A stretch of 37,298 bases of DNA from positions 1 to 37,298 of IMG/VR virus record IMGVR_UViG_3300025030_000273; one strand, written 5' to 3'. The position numbers and the translations under genes are program-made. Below the pieces are notes generated by a model that made no database searches, had not been told where the DNA came from, and saw only the letters and a program-made list of their open reading frames with translations. The first letter of the stretch is position 1, and every line of letters starts with the position of its first letter. Shown here piece after piece: positions 6,551 to 15,121 of this stretch. The stretch comes from a virus.

Positions 6551-6969
6551 AAATAATACTGGAGCACTGTAAAATAGTTATAAACTTGGTTCTATTTTGC
6601 TTGCTTTTCTTGGTTGTCTCGGGTTGCGGCGGCCCTTGCGACGGCCCGGATAAGAACTCTGAATACTGCAAAAACTTGATGGCCGAACAACAACCGCCAA
6701 ATGCCGTAAATTTCTCAGTTGTGTGCTTGGATGATTGGGTTAGTCCCTCAACAAGCTGTTCAGGAACATGTGCGAGTCACCTAGGCGAAAATTATTTCAT
6801 TCCAAATGGCCCGCTTTCGGCATGCCCAGGAGCAAGCACAACTATTTCGACTAAAACATATGTGGTTATTTGCAATAAAAACAGCAACGGTGATTATATA
6901 GCAGGGACAACGTGCACGGCCTGCGGGACTTTAGGAATAGCTATGAAATTATCATCTGTTTGTAATTAA
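6547..6969 (+). CDS. lipoprotein, Cys-rich, candidate superinfection-exclusion factor
   Basis: 140 residues from the ATG at 6547, which overlaps the previous stop (ATGA). The N-terminus is a lipoprotein signal with lipobox VVSGC, acylated Cys at residue 27. The mature protein has about ten more Cys, in short clusters (CSGTCASH, CTACG), suggesting disulphides in the periplasm. The integrase ATG follows two bases after its stop. Base use looks more A/T-rich than in the structural genes, a sign of separate acquisition. Phage lipoproteins next to repressors often block receptors or DNA entry, but no family is recognised. Confidence 0.65.
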   Translation: MKIILEHCKIVINLVLFCLLFLVVSGCGGPCDGPDKNSEYCKNLMAEQQPPNAVNFSVVCLDDWVSPSTSCSGTCASHLGENYFIPNGPLSACPGASTTISTKTYVVICNKNSNGDYIAGTTCTACGTLGIAMKLSSVCN

Positions 6970-6970
6970 A

Positions 6971-8077
6971 ATGGCTGTCAGCCCCTATAAAAACAAAAAG
7001 AAGGAAATAGTCCCTGGAGCCTGGGAGATCATCTACTATCCCGAGGGCGCCAAGGGCAAGCAGAAGCGCAAGGTACTAAAAGATACCACCAAAGCCAAGG
7101 CTCAACTGATAGAGCTGGCCCTGATCCGCCAGAGCGTCCATGCCCCACCTCCCCACGATCCCACTGTCAACCACGTATGGCACGAATGGCTCAAGGATTA
7201 TGCCCGCGACACCGAGGAAAGCACCATAGGCGATGTTACCTATGCCTCCGGCCGGTTATTGCCTTATTTCGGCAAATGGAACCTTTCTCGGCTTACGTTA
7301 CCGCTCTTCAATGGATATATGGATAAACGGCGTGCGGATCTGTGGCGGCCCCCCATCAAAAACCCTGACCCGGAAAAAACCTATGCACCAGGTAAACCGA
7401 CCAGCAAAGGCCGTATCAACACCGAATTGAAGTATTTCGGCTTGTTTTTAAAATACTGCATCAAAAAGAATTATATGCTGAAGCTGCCCTTCGATATCCC
7501 CAAATTTAAGAAATTGCCAAAGCGCACTCCAAACCTACCGGCAGATAAAGAGATAGATATTCTTTTAACCAAGTGCCATGACGATGCCCGCCTGGCAGTT
7601 TTATTATATAATGATGCGGGCCTGAGAAGGGATGAAGGGCTGAATTTAAAAGCTGAGGACGTATTCCTTGACGATGATGTTTTGGTCGTAATAGGAAAGG
7701 GTGATAAAGAGCGGCATGTGGCTATAGCAACTGAACGGCTGAAAGAATATCTGCGAGTACGCATCGACAAAGTAAAAACCGGATTGCTAATGCGGAATGA
7801 TAAGACCGGAGAAGCTTATAAAAACCTACGCAAATCCATTGAAGGGGCAGCAGAGAGGGCAGGCATAAAAAAGAACATCTATAATCATTTGTTTCGGCAT
7901 GCACATATGACAGGCCTGCATGAGCTCGGTGTTTCGGTAGTAGATATCCAAGAGCAAGCCGGTCATGCCGACATCCAAACTACCAGAAGATATGTCCAGT
8001 CAACAACCAAGCGAAGGGTGAACACTATAAAATGCGCCTCAGACACCGTGAGTCTAAAAAAACAAAATAAACAGTAA
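6971..8077 (+). CDS. int: tyrosine integrase of the phage
   Basis: 368 residues. An N-terminal arm-binding-like segment is followed by the SAM-like core-binding domain (about 65-165) and the catalytic domain. The tyrosine-recombinase residues are complete: R219 (AGLRRDEGL), K246 (GKGDKER), H306 and R309 (NHLFRH), H332 (AGHADIQTT) and nucleophile Y341 (RRYVQ). The stop lies about 30 bases from the tRNA-derived core at 8108-8152, so this is the enzyme for lysogenic integration. It has no ribosome site of its own and is probably coupled to the lipoprotein gene. Confidence 0.93.
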   Translation: MAVSPYKNKKKEIVPGAWEIIYYPEGAKGKQKRKVLKDTTKAKAQLIELALIRQSVHAPPPHDPTVNHVWHEWLKDYARDTEESTIGDVTYASGRLLPYFGKWNLSRLTLPLFNGYMDKRRADLWRPPIKNPDPEKTYAPGKPTSKGRINTELKYFGLFLKYCIKKNYMLKLPFDIPKFKKLPKRTPNLPADKEIDILLTKCHDDARLAVLLYNDAGLRRDEGLNLKAEDVFLDDDVLVVIGKGDKERHVAIATERLKEYLRVRIDKVKTGLLMRNDKTGEAYKNLRKSIEGAAERAGIKKNIYNHLFRHAHMTGLHELGVSVVDIQEQAGHADIQTTRRYVQSTTKRRVNTIKCASDTVSLKKQNKQ

Positions 8078-8107
8078 ACTAAATAAGTTATATCCGCATC
8101 CACTGTT

Positions 8108-8152
8108 CTGGGGGTCTAGTGGTCGCTGGTTCGAATCCAGTCGCACCGACCA
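8108..8152 (+). other. attP: attachment site core: 3' part of a tRNA-Pro gene
   Basis: The stretch matches the 3' half of a bacterial tRNA-Pro: anticodon loop with GGG (CTGGGGG), the 3' anticodon stem, variable loop, a T arm (GCTGGTTCGAATCCAGT), the acceptor 3' strand CGCACCG, discriminator A and CCA. The bases just upstream cannot form the 5' anticodon stem and no D arm or 5' acceptor strand is present, so it is not a working tRNA. Such fragments are phage att cores that restore the host tRNA on integration. Phage genes on both sides imply an attP rather than attL or attR. Confidence 0.8.
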
Positions 8153-8160
8153 ATAACCAA

Positions 8161-8196
8161 GCGGGTTTGAGAGCATTTCTCAAACCCGCTTTTTTT
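8161..8196 (+). terminator. intrinsic terminator next to the att core
   Basis: A 12-bp perfect stem (GCGGGTTTGAGA with its complement at 8178-8189) closes a 5-base loop and is followed by a run of seven T. It directly follows the tRNA-like core, so it may have been carried along as the host tRNA terminator and also stops the integrase transcript. Read on the other strand it may end the late operon, though the T run is poor in that direction. Confidence 0.85.
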
Positions 8197-8200
8197 GTTT

Positions 8201-8220
8201 TGGACTCACATGGACTCACA
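8201..8220 (+). repeat. tandem 10-bp repeat, possible integrase arm sites
   Basis: TGGACTCACA occurs twice in tandem (8201-8210 and 8211-8220), 49 bases from the end of the core. An inverted copy with 8 of 10 matches (CGTGAGTCTA, 8047-8056) lies on the other side of the core in the integrase 3' end. This arrangement suits arm-type binding sites of the integrase. It is inference from position. Confidence 0.45.
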
Positions 8221-8246
8221 CGTTCCGGCCGCTGCCTCTTCTGTTT

Positions 8247-8636
8247 TTATTTCGGCATCTCCGGCCAAACCGGATTGGCTGGATCACAGATTTCCGGGAA
8301 ATCCCGTAACTCCTGCCGGTATACCCTCCACTCCTCAAGCTGGTCGGCCGATAACGGCGCATCCGGCATTTGCGACCAATCCGAATCCGATAGCCGCCGA
8401 TTACGCTCGGCGCGGATATCGATCAACAACTCCGCATTAGTCGGAGGAGGTGGCAGCGGCGCGGTAATCCGTTGGCCGGAAATTGGGTCACGCCGCCATT
8501 GCTGGCCCTGGACATAGGCTAGGTAATCCTCATCGCTTATTGTTATAGCTTCAGCCGGGATTTTACTCCCGTGGACCGCCTCAAAATAAAATCCTGTCGG
8601 ATTACCCTCGGCATCAAATGTTGCATATGGTTTCAT
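8247..8636 (-). CDS. tail fibre assembly chaperone-like protein
   Basis: 129 residues. The C-terminal segment (RNRRLSDSDWSQMPDAPLSA, then EEWRVYRQELRDFPE and PVWPEMP) matches the conserved block of the phage tail assembly chaperone family (Phage_tail_APC). The N-terminal part is variable, as usual. It is the last gene of the late operon, directly after the fibre gene, consistent with helping fibre folding or attachment. Confidence 0.75.
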   Translation of the reverse strand: MKPYATFDAEGNPTGFYFEAVHGSKIPAEAITISDEDYLAYVQGQQWRRDPISGQRITAPLPPPPTNAELLIDIRAERNRRLSDSDWSQMPDAPLSADQLEEWRVYRQELRDFPEICDPANPVWPEMPK

Positions 8637-8651
8637 TTTGCTCTCCCTTAA

Positions 8652-9098
8652 TTAATATCCTATTGCAAAAAATTCAGTTGCGATTGACCCGGACGAAACA
8701 CTGCCCTGAAACTGCGCCGCAGTATACGCATGGACATAAACAAGATTCGTCACATTTGAATAATTTTGGCCATATACCCTGTAATTAGCGGTTGTAAATG
8801 CTACAGGAAGGCTGAAATATCCATTAATTGATGTAAGTGTAACCGCACCCCACTGAATGATTAGACCGCTTTTCAATTTTTGCCAGCCAGTGGCTAGGAT
8901 TGTGCCGGGACAATTGGCATCAGTCCAAAAAGAAGTGCCCAGCTGACCCGCCAATTTCAGCGCGTCCCCAGCCTGATATCCAGGTGTACCAGCCAGGATA
9001 TTGTTGATAAATGTTTCCAGGGCAGTCAGGTTTCCATCCTGTTCGGCATTGGTCAACCCGCGCGCCAGTTCCGAACGTTTGAGTAGATTTATCGGCAT
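8652..9098 (-). CDS. tail fibre / host-recognition protein
   Basis: 148 residues from the ATG at 9098, four bases after GGAGG. The N-terminus (INLLKRSELARGLTNAEQDG, NLTALETFINNI) is the short trimer-like start seen in small fibres. The C-terminal half (GLIIQWGAVTLT, GYFSLPVAFTTANYRVYGQ, ATEFFAIGY) has the beta-rich gp53-like tail-fibre fold with the typical IQWG motif. It is encoded between the large tail protein and the chaperone. Confidence 0.75.
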   Translation of the reverse strand: MPINLLKRSELARGLTNAEQDGNLTALETFINNILAGTPGYQAGDALKLAGQLGTSFWTDANCPGTILATGWQKLKSGLIIQWGAVTLTSINGYFSLPVAFTTANYRVYGQNYSNVTNLVYVHAYTAAQFQGSVSSGSIATEFFAIGY

Positions 9099-9106
9099 AA
9101 AACCTC

Positions 9107-11923
9107 CTATGAATTTGAGAGGAGATAATCCTCGCTGTAATAGTCCTCGCCCATATACGGCCACTCTGTATGTATATCGGTGGCGGTGATCGCCAGGGTG
9201 TCCAGTTGCGATCTATCACCAGGTGACAGATCTGCTGCGGTTATCTCTACCCGCTGACTGCCCTCAAATCCCAGGGTGATGGCATCGGCAAACTGTAACG
9301 CCTCGTTGTCCAGTCCGGAGTTGAATTTGAATATCCGGTGACGGCGGGAATGTTTGCCCAGGTAGTAGCCCATGACATGCATGGCCATGTAATAGTCGCG
9401 CACAAAATCAAACCAGAATATTTCCGGCTGGCCAGCTTTACGCTCGCCATAATATTGGATAGATTCAGCCATACGATCAGTGAGGCAACCCTTGTAATTT
9501 TCCGCGCTGCGAGCTTGGCTCCAGGCCCGATCGTAATGCAGAGCCATGACGTTGATCACCTCTGACAGCGGGGCTTTGCTGGTTTTTAGGCTGCGCTTGT
9601 TGCCGTCCAGCAGGCAGTTAGTGACGGTTTTGACCGGGGTCAGCACATCCGGCCGCACGATCAGTTTTGCAACCCCGAGCTCTTTTACAAACCAGGCACG
9701 GCACTGGAAAGCTAGAGAATCAAGCCAATATTGGGCTGATTTATATTCAGTGATGGCACCGTCCAGGCGATAGTTGGCGGGGAAAGTGCCCACTGTAGTC
9801 AGGATCGATCCATCGGCGCGGGTGAGGAGATCCTGCTCGACTGCCGATGGCAGATAGACGTTGCAGGTGCAGTCGCAGAGGATGGTGTGGGAGATGATCG
9901 AACGCACGGTGGCCGTGCCGATCAGGGCGATCGCGCCGGTTTTTGTAGCAGAGCCGGTTTTAGTTGTTGTCCCGGTTTTAGCTACGCCGTCTGCAGATGA
10001 GTAAGTTGATGCGCTGGAGCCTTGTTGCACCTCCCACCAGGTTTCTACAACGCGGACATCAACAGCACCGTAAAAAAAATCGATATAGGTGTTAGTGGCA
10101 TAATAAATTTTAGTAATGTCGGTGAATGTATGCCAGCCTGAATATATCGTTACTTGCGCACCGCCGGTGTTGACCAATGTGACTGTTTCAACTGCCGACC
10201 CATTGACATAGAGTGTCGCGTTGATTGAATATCCCCCATTGTATGAATAGGTAAATCCGGCCCTGATTTTTACCGGATTGGCAATAGAAACAACTCCTGA
10301 TCTGGCAATTTTGGCATGGCCACCAGCGCCATACGACATATATGTGCCGGTGTTGCTATCATAGGCGTAGGAAGGATTGGAGGGGCCGGATGTGACGTTG
10401 TAATCCGGGGTGACTGTGGTTGTTCCCGAAATACTGCCAATATGAGCGTGATTGCCCTGGTTGACATCGATGGTGTCGGCAACATCAATGGTATCCGCCA
10501 CGTTGGTGGTATCGGCAATGCCCAGCGCCTCCAGTTGTGTTGCGGTCAGCACCCCCGGAAGAGATACAACTGCCAAACCATTGTATTTGCCGCTGGGGTG
10601 CTGGTTGGCAGACTGCCCGGTGTAGCGGGTGACTACGCTGGTGATATCGATCGGGATATCATCGATGGTGCCGTAGACGCGGGGCAGCGCATCCAGGGCC
10701 TCTGCCGCGATATAGAGGTATTCCGGCTTTACCTCCCAAACCGCAGCGCCTCGGCTATGGGTGGCTGCCAGAGTGCCATTGATGCCACGATTGGCCGTGA
10801 TGGTATTACCTGTGATGGAGGTGATTTGCATCTGTTCGTCATCGATTTGGATTGTGGCTGTGCCTAGATTGGTAACATCGGACAGATCAAATGACACCGC
10901 CGCGGCGGAGATTGCAGCCGGTAACGTGGTGCGTTTACCGACATCCGCGCCCAGGGCTGGGAGCATGGATATATCACCAAAAACAATTGGGATCACCTTG
11001 CCGACATCGTTGGAATCAGCGTTCGGATAGGTTCTCACATCCAGCAGAGTACCGATGTTTTTAGATAACCGGGCGGCCTCATCCTCGCACTCGAGTCGCA
11101 GGGTAGTATCATCCATTTCAGGATGATTACGGATGTAGCCAGTCCATTTCAGCCGGGGAGGATCTGTGACCGCATTGAGGCCGTGAAACCAGAGATACAG
11201 CTCAACCGGATTTTGTTCCAGCTCATAGGTATTGGCCAGATCCCGCAGGTTTGGTGACGCATCCGGATCAATCAGCAGATCAACGGAAAAATCACTGACC
11301 TTGTATTCATTCAGGGTGCCAGTAATGCCGCTTTGAATCTTGCCCCAGGCTTTGACCAATGGCAGGGTCGGACCGCAGAAGCCGGGTACATCAAAAACAT
11401 GGTCTGATATCCAATAATCTACGGCATTAATGGTCATGCGCCAGATCCAGCACGGAAACGACCCGGCCACGGCTGCAGATGCAGCAGCCCAGGATGCCGC
11501 TGTTGGTGAGGCCAGCGGGATCAGCTCTTCCAATTCAATGTCAATTTGATTTCGGTTTGGGCCGGTCTGGTAATAGTTTATCGGAGCGGTAAAGCGGCAG
11601 TTATGGCCGCCATCAAAATAATCCTCGCTGTAATAATCCTCGCTGTAGTAGCTCTGCCCGATGTGATCAAACCAAACCAGCATATGCCGCCCGGCGTCGA
11701 CCGTCTCATATAGCGCCAGCAGCGCTGTTAAAACTGCATCGCTGACCTGGGTGAAAGTCAGAGGCCGGGCGATTCTGTAATGCAGGGCTTTGTTGTACAC
11801 ATACAGGCTGCCGTCGCTGGCCAGAGTCTGGGTTTGAATCAGCTCGGAGGAATCATCTGTGTTGCAGAGCGGAGCGTCTGGAAACTGAATGACGGTGGCA
11901 CCATACTGCAGGGCGTTTTTCAT
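9107..11923 (-). CDS. large tail-tip/baseplate hub protein
   Basis: 938 residues, the largest tail gene after the tape measure and the expected place for the hub. The N-terminal ~250 residues look like a tail-attachment domain. A beta-rich, Thr/Asp-rich middle (NVADTIDVADTIDV, about 480-500) resembles carbohydrate-binding or knob regions. The C-terminal part returns to a structural domain (FVRDYYMAMHVMGYYLGKHS). The motif YYSEDY occurs in tandem near residue 92 and again at the extreme C-terminus. Hub identity follows from size and position, not from a clear family match. Confidence 0.6.
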   Translation of the reverse strand: MKNALQYGATVIQFPDAPLCNTDDSSELIQTQTLASDGSLYVYNKALHYRIARPLTFTQVSDAVLTALLALYETVDAGRHMLVWFDHIGQSYYSEDYYSEDYFDGGHNCRFTAPINYYQTGPNRNQIDIELEELIPLASPTAASWAAASAAVAGSFPCWIWRMTINAVDYWISDHVFDVPGFCGPTLPLVKAWGKIQSGITGTLNEYKVSDFSVDLLIDPDASPNLRDLANTYELEQNPVELYLWFHGLNAVTDPPRLKWTGYIRNHPEMDDTTLRLECEDEAARLSKNIGTLLDVRTYPNADSNDVGKVIPIVFGDISMLPALGADVGKRTTLPAAISAAAVSFDLSDVTNLGTATIQIDDEQMQITSITGNTITANRGINGTLAATHSRGAAVWEVKPEYLYIAAEALDALPRVYGTIDDIPIDITSVVTRYTGQSANQHPSGKYNGLAVVSLPGVLTATQLEALGIADTTNVADTIDVADTIDVNQGNHAHIGSISGTTTVTPDYNVTSGPSNPSYAYDSNTGTYMSYGAGGHAKIARSGVVSIANPVKIRAGFTYSYNGGYSINATLYVNGSAVETVTLVNTGGAQVTIYSGWHTFTDITKIYYATNTYIDFFYGAVDVRVVETWWEVQQGSSASTYSSADGVAKTGTTTKTGSATKTGAIALIGTATVRSIISHTILCDCTCNVYLPSAVEQDLLTRADGSILTTVGTFPANYRLDGAITEYKSAQYWLDSLAFQCRAWFVKELGVAKLIVRPDVLTPVKTVTNCLLDGNKRSLKTSKAPLSEVINVMALHYDRAWSQARSAENYKGCLTDRMAESIQYYGERKAGQPEIFWFDFVRDYYMAMHVMGYYLGKHSRRHRIFKFNSGLDNEALQFADAITLGFEGSQRVEITAADLSPGDRSQLDTLAITATDIHTEWPYMGEDYYSEDYLLSNS

Positions 11924-12282
11924 GGCTGCACCCGCAATTGGACTTTTACCTGGTGATGGTTGTAGGCGATTTCTCGGATAGCAATACTGATCTGATTGAA
12001 TTTAACCGTCAAAGCGGTACCAGCCACAGTATTGTAGGTAAAGGGATTGCTGGCACCTCGGGCAGAGTTGGCCCAGAAAAACAGGAACTGCTCCCGCTCG
12101 GCATCGGTCAGGCGCAGCGTAAGATCGATCAGATCATCCGTGGCCAGTGAATCATGCACGATCGGCACATCCACGGCGGTCAGTTCGCGGGGCTGGACTT
12201 TATCCAGCGATCGAGGAGGCCGCAGCGGTGCGAGGGTGAAAATCAGCGTCTGGCTGGTATGTACGAATGACGCCTGTGGCAT
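11920..12282 (-). CDS. minor tail protein
   Basis: 120 residues, beta-rich. Features include LTAVDVPIVHDSLATDDLID, a charged helix (TDAEREQFLFFWANSA) and a C-terminal strand (HHQVKVQLRVQP). It lies between tape measure and hub and overlaps the hub start by four bases, which matches the small distal tail or tip proteins in siphophage modules. No family name can be assigned with certainty. Confidence 0.55.
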   Translation of the reverse strand: MPQASFVHTSQTLIFTLAPLRPPRSLDKVQPRELTAVDVPIVHDSLATDDLIDLTLRLTDAEREQFLFFWANSARGASNPFTYNTVAGTALTVKFNQISIAIREIAYNHHQVKVQLRVQP

Positions 12283-12474
12283 CTAGTCCCTCGGGGCGTT
12301 GCCGAAATCAGCGCAGGCGATAATGATCACCCCGTTGCCAGGGGTTGGGTCCTGATGGGCCGGATCTGTGTTGAGCTCGTTGGTCAGTGGCGACAGGGCC
12401 GAGTACAGCGCGGGCCGGTCGGGGCAGTCGGTGCGGTTAGTGCATTGTGAACAACGGGCATCTACACTCCACAT
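12283..12474 (-). CDS. small hypothetical protein in the tail operon
   Basis: 63 residues with C-x2-C-x5-C near the start (CSQCTNRTDC) and a hydrophobic end (VIIIACADFG). GGAG lies a suitable distance before the ATG at 12474, and its TAG is followed directly by the next ATG. Tight packing in the tail operon supports it as real. Function is unknown; the Cys motif hints at metal binding. Confidence 0.55.
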   Translation of the reverse strand: MWSVDARCSQCTNRTDCPDRPALYSALSPLTNELNTDPAHQDPTPGNGVIIIACADFGNAPRD

Positions 12475-12483
12475 GGTGATCTC

Positions 12484-15120
12484 CTATGCAGCGCGTTTGC
12501 GCGAGTTGTAATCATTTAGCTTGGGGATCAGCTGCCGCAGTAGATCATCGGCGGTATTGCGGTCGGTGACGTTGGGGAGGCTTATGTTGAGGCCGCCTTG
12601 GATGGTGATACCACCACCAGATCCACCGGCTGCGGGGTTGTATTTCTCCGGGACTACAGCTTCGCCCCTGTGCAAATAGGCGTACCCATCGGCGGGGATA
12701 TAGTTGGTGCCTACCGCAAAGCCACCCAGAAATGGTGAGTTGAGACTGGAAGGGAAGGCATTGCCGTTGATAAAACTGCTGGAGGATAGGGACGATGACG
12801 GCGCGCCACCGACGGCAGCAGCGCTAGCAGCCGATTGATATTTGTATTGACCGGCGGTGGCATCTTTCGCATAGATAGGCTTGCCGTTGGAAAAGCCGAC
12901 AATATCCCCGGTCAATACTCCCAAATCCTTTTCATACTGAAGCTGTTGTTCTTTCTTTTGATTTAACTGAGATTGAAGCGATATCTGCTTGCTCAAGGCC
13001 GCTACTGCAATTATATTTCCTTGTGCCGTAGCCAGATTTAATCGTTCCTGAAGTGAAACTAGCTTGTTCTTGCCTTCACTGATCGCATTTTCAATATTGA
13101 GCATGGAAGTATCAATCCCGAGAAGTGTATCCCACTCATTCTGTAAAGCGCGGGTTTCGTTGGCAAGGGTACGAAGTGACTCGGCCTCTTTGTTTCTGCC
13201 CTCGATAACTGAAACTGACCGCTTTTGCTCCCAGACGGCAAGTGCTTCAACAGCATCCTGCTCGCCTTTCATGGCCTCAGTTTTCAATTTCAGATACTCG
13301 ATGCTCTTCTTGTCCATCTCAACCTGGGCTTTTGCTGCTTCTTCATATTTCCCGGCAGTTTCCAGAACTGAGACCTTCAGCTTATTGTATTCTTCGCTAC
13401 GTTGCCGCAGTGCCTCGATCTCTTTGTTGTTCAGATCGGTAGAGGTTTTTGCATAGTCGAGAGCCGCGGACTGCATGACTTCCAAAGCCTTACGATTCTT
13501 TGACAGCTCCTCCTGATATTCTGGAGATTCGGCACCTTTTTTTGCTTTGATAAATTCCAGAAGCTTTTGTTCCTTTTCAAAGTAAGCGCTGGCACTATCC
13601 AGTTTCTTTTGGGCTGCATCAAGAGCAAGCCGTTTTTCTTCCTCGTAGTAGTCACGGGTTGCAACCAGACCTTGATAAAAACGGCCTTTTAAGGCTGAAA
13701 GCTGAATCTCCGCCTGGGACTGGGCAATTGCAGACTTGCTATCCTCCATCGTCTTGAAGGCGGCCAGTTCCTTATTCATCAGGTCCATTTTGCGCTTGGT
13801 CTGCTCTTGCGAATCCGCAAGATCTACTTTGGGAGCCGCAGCGGCTGCACTGGCAACTGTATCGGGCTTAAAAGCTTTGATCTTGGCCATTTCGTCAATA
13901 TCGTTTGTGTCTTTTGCGCCCATGACCCATGCGCCGGCCGCCAGAGCTGCGGTGACTGGATTAAGTAAATATTTCAAACCAGGCAATAAACGGGCTTTTG
14001 CGAGCCACCCGCCGGCGGCTCCAGCCGCGGCACCACCAGCTGCAGCGGTGCCAACACCGGCAGCCGCACCTGCACCACCAGCAATAGCGCCACCGGCCTG
14101 AATCAATGCAATTTCACGCACCACATTGCGGATATCCTTATACAGGCCCACTGTGGAGGTTAACCCTTTGATCAGCGCACCACCGACAAACAGGCCAACA
14201 AAAAGACTAGCATGCTCATACATTTCTTTGAGTACCGGCACCAAAAACTCAGCAACCTTTTTAAAATCCTCCCAGGCATTCTTGATCTTGTTCCCGATAA
14301 GCTCTTGGTGTGACTTTAGGTACTCGTTGGCTTTGCCCAGCCACTCCACCAGATCTTTGACTATGGCTGAGAACCCGGCACGAAGAATGAGGCTGACGGA
14401 AGTTTCCAGAGAGGATTTGACTGCGCCCCAAGTCAGGGATAAATCTTTAGAGGAAAGTCCAAACCCTGAGAGTTTGTCCCCTAATACCTGTACCAGATCG
14501 CCTGCTTGCTTGTGCTTCTCCACCCATTCGCGCAGAGGGCCTTGAACCGTCTTCTGCAGCATGCTGGCAAGCTGGGCGTTTTGGTCTACCTCACCACGAA
14601 GCAATGCTGATACTTCCTGCCGAAGCTGAACTTCATTCCTCCCATTGTTGCTATAAACCGCCACGGCATTTGCCAAGCGGGTGAAGCCATCCACCTGCTG
14701 AGAGTTGTTGCCATCCAAGACAATGCCTTGCTTGATCATCTCCTCTGTGATGGCCTGTAAATTGTTGAGGTTGAGAGTGGTGTTTGCATCTACTTTCATA
14801 AGAACGTTTTGCAGACCTTCAGCATACGACTTGGCTTTAAGGTAATTTTCAGCAACGTTCTCTCCGCCCTGAAGAGATGTAATCATGGCGGCTGTCTTGA
14901 TCACTGATTGCTGAAAGGAATCAACCGCCTCAATGCCCTTGGCAAATCCCGCTACCAGCTTATCGGCGGCGAAGTAGGCCAGGAAGGCACCGCCCAGAGT
15001 AGTGACACGGCCTTTCAGTTTATCTATTGCGGTACCCAGGGTGTCGATATTCGATACCGCAGAACGGAAGGATCCTCCCGTTTGATCGTGTCCCGCTATG
15101 TTGAGTTGAACTGTGGCCAT
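12484..15120 (-). CDS. tail tape measure protein
   Basis: 878 residues. It starts with a helical N-terminus (SAVSNIDTLGTAIDKLKGRV), has a hydrophobic Gly/Ala-rich centre (around 330-400) with likely membrane-active helices, and then a long coiled-coil stretch rich in Lys/Glu (about 430-720). The C-terminus has the common tape-measure ending GYAYLHRGEAVVPEKY. It is placed after the frameshifted chaperone pair, as in lambda-type tails. Its length implies a medium-long tail. Confidence 0.9.
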   Translation of the reverse strand: MATVQLNIAGHDQTGGSFRSAVSNIDTLGTAIDKLKGRVTTLGGAFLAYFAADKLVAGFAKGIEAVDSFQQSVIKTAAMITSLQGGENVAENYLKAKSYAEGLQNVLMKVDANTTLNLNNLQAITEEMIKQGIVLDGNNSQQVDGFTRLANAVAVYSNNGRNEVQLRQEVSALLRGEVDQNAQLASMLQKTVQGPLREWVEKHKQAGDLVQVLGDKLSGFGLSSKDLSLTWGAVKSSLETSVSLILRAGFSAIVKDLVEWLGKANEYLKSHQELIGNKIKNAWEDFKKVAEFLVPVLKEMYEHASLFVGLFVGGALIKGLTSTVGLYKDIRNVVREIALIQAGGAIAGGAGAAAGVGTAAAGGAAAGAAGGWLAKARLLPGLKYLLNPVTAALAAGAWVMGAKDTNDIDEMAKIKAFKPDTVASAAAAAPKVDLADSQEQTKRKMDLMNKELAAFKTMEDSKSAIAQSQAEIQLSALKGRFYQGLVATRDYYEEEKRLALDAAQKKLDSASAYFEKEQKLLEFIKAKKGAESPEYQEELSKNRKALEVMQSAALDYAKTSTDLNNKEIEALRQRSEEYNKLKVSVLETAGKYEEAAKAQVEMDKKSIEYLKLKTEAMKGEQDAVEALAVWEQKRSVSVIEGRNKEAESLRTLANETRALQNEWDTLLGIDTSMLNIENAISEGKNKLVSLQERLNLATAQGNIIAVAALSKQISLQSQLNQKKEQQLQYEKDLGVLTGDIVGFSNGKPIYAKDATAGQYKYQSAASAAAVGGAPSSSLSSSSFINGNAFPSSLNSPFLGGFAVGTNYIPADGYAYLHRGEAVVPEKYNPAAGGSGGGITIQGGLNISLPNVTDRNTADDLLRQLIPKLNDYNSRKRAA

Positions 15121-15121
15121 A

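Noticed and set aside
8100-8155. A functional tRNA gene
   Set aside because: Only the 3' half is present; the 5' anticodon stem, D arm and 5' acceptor strand are missing.
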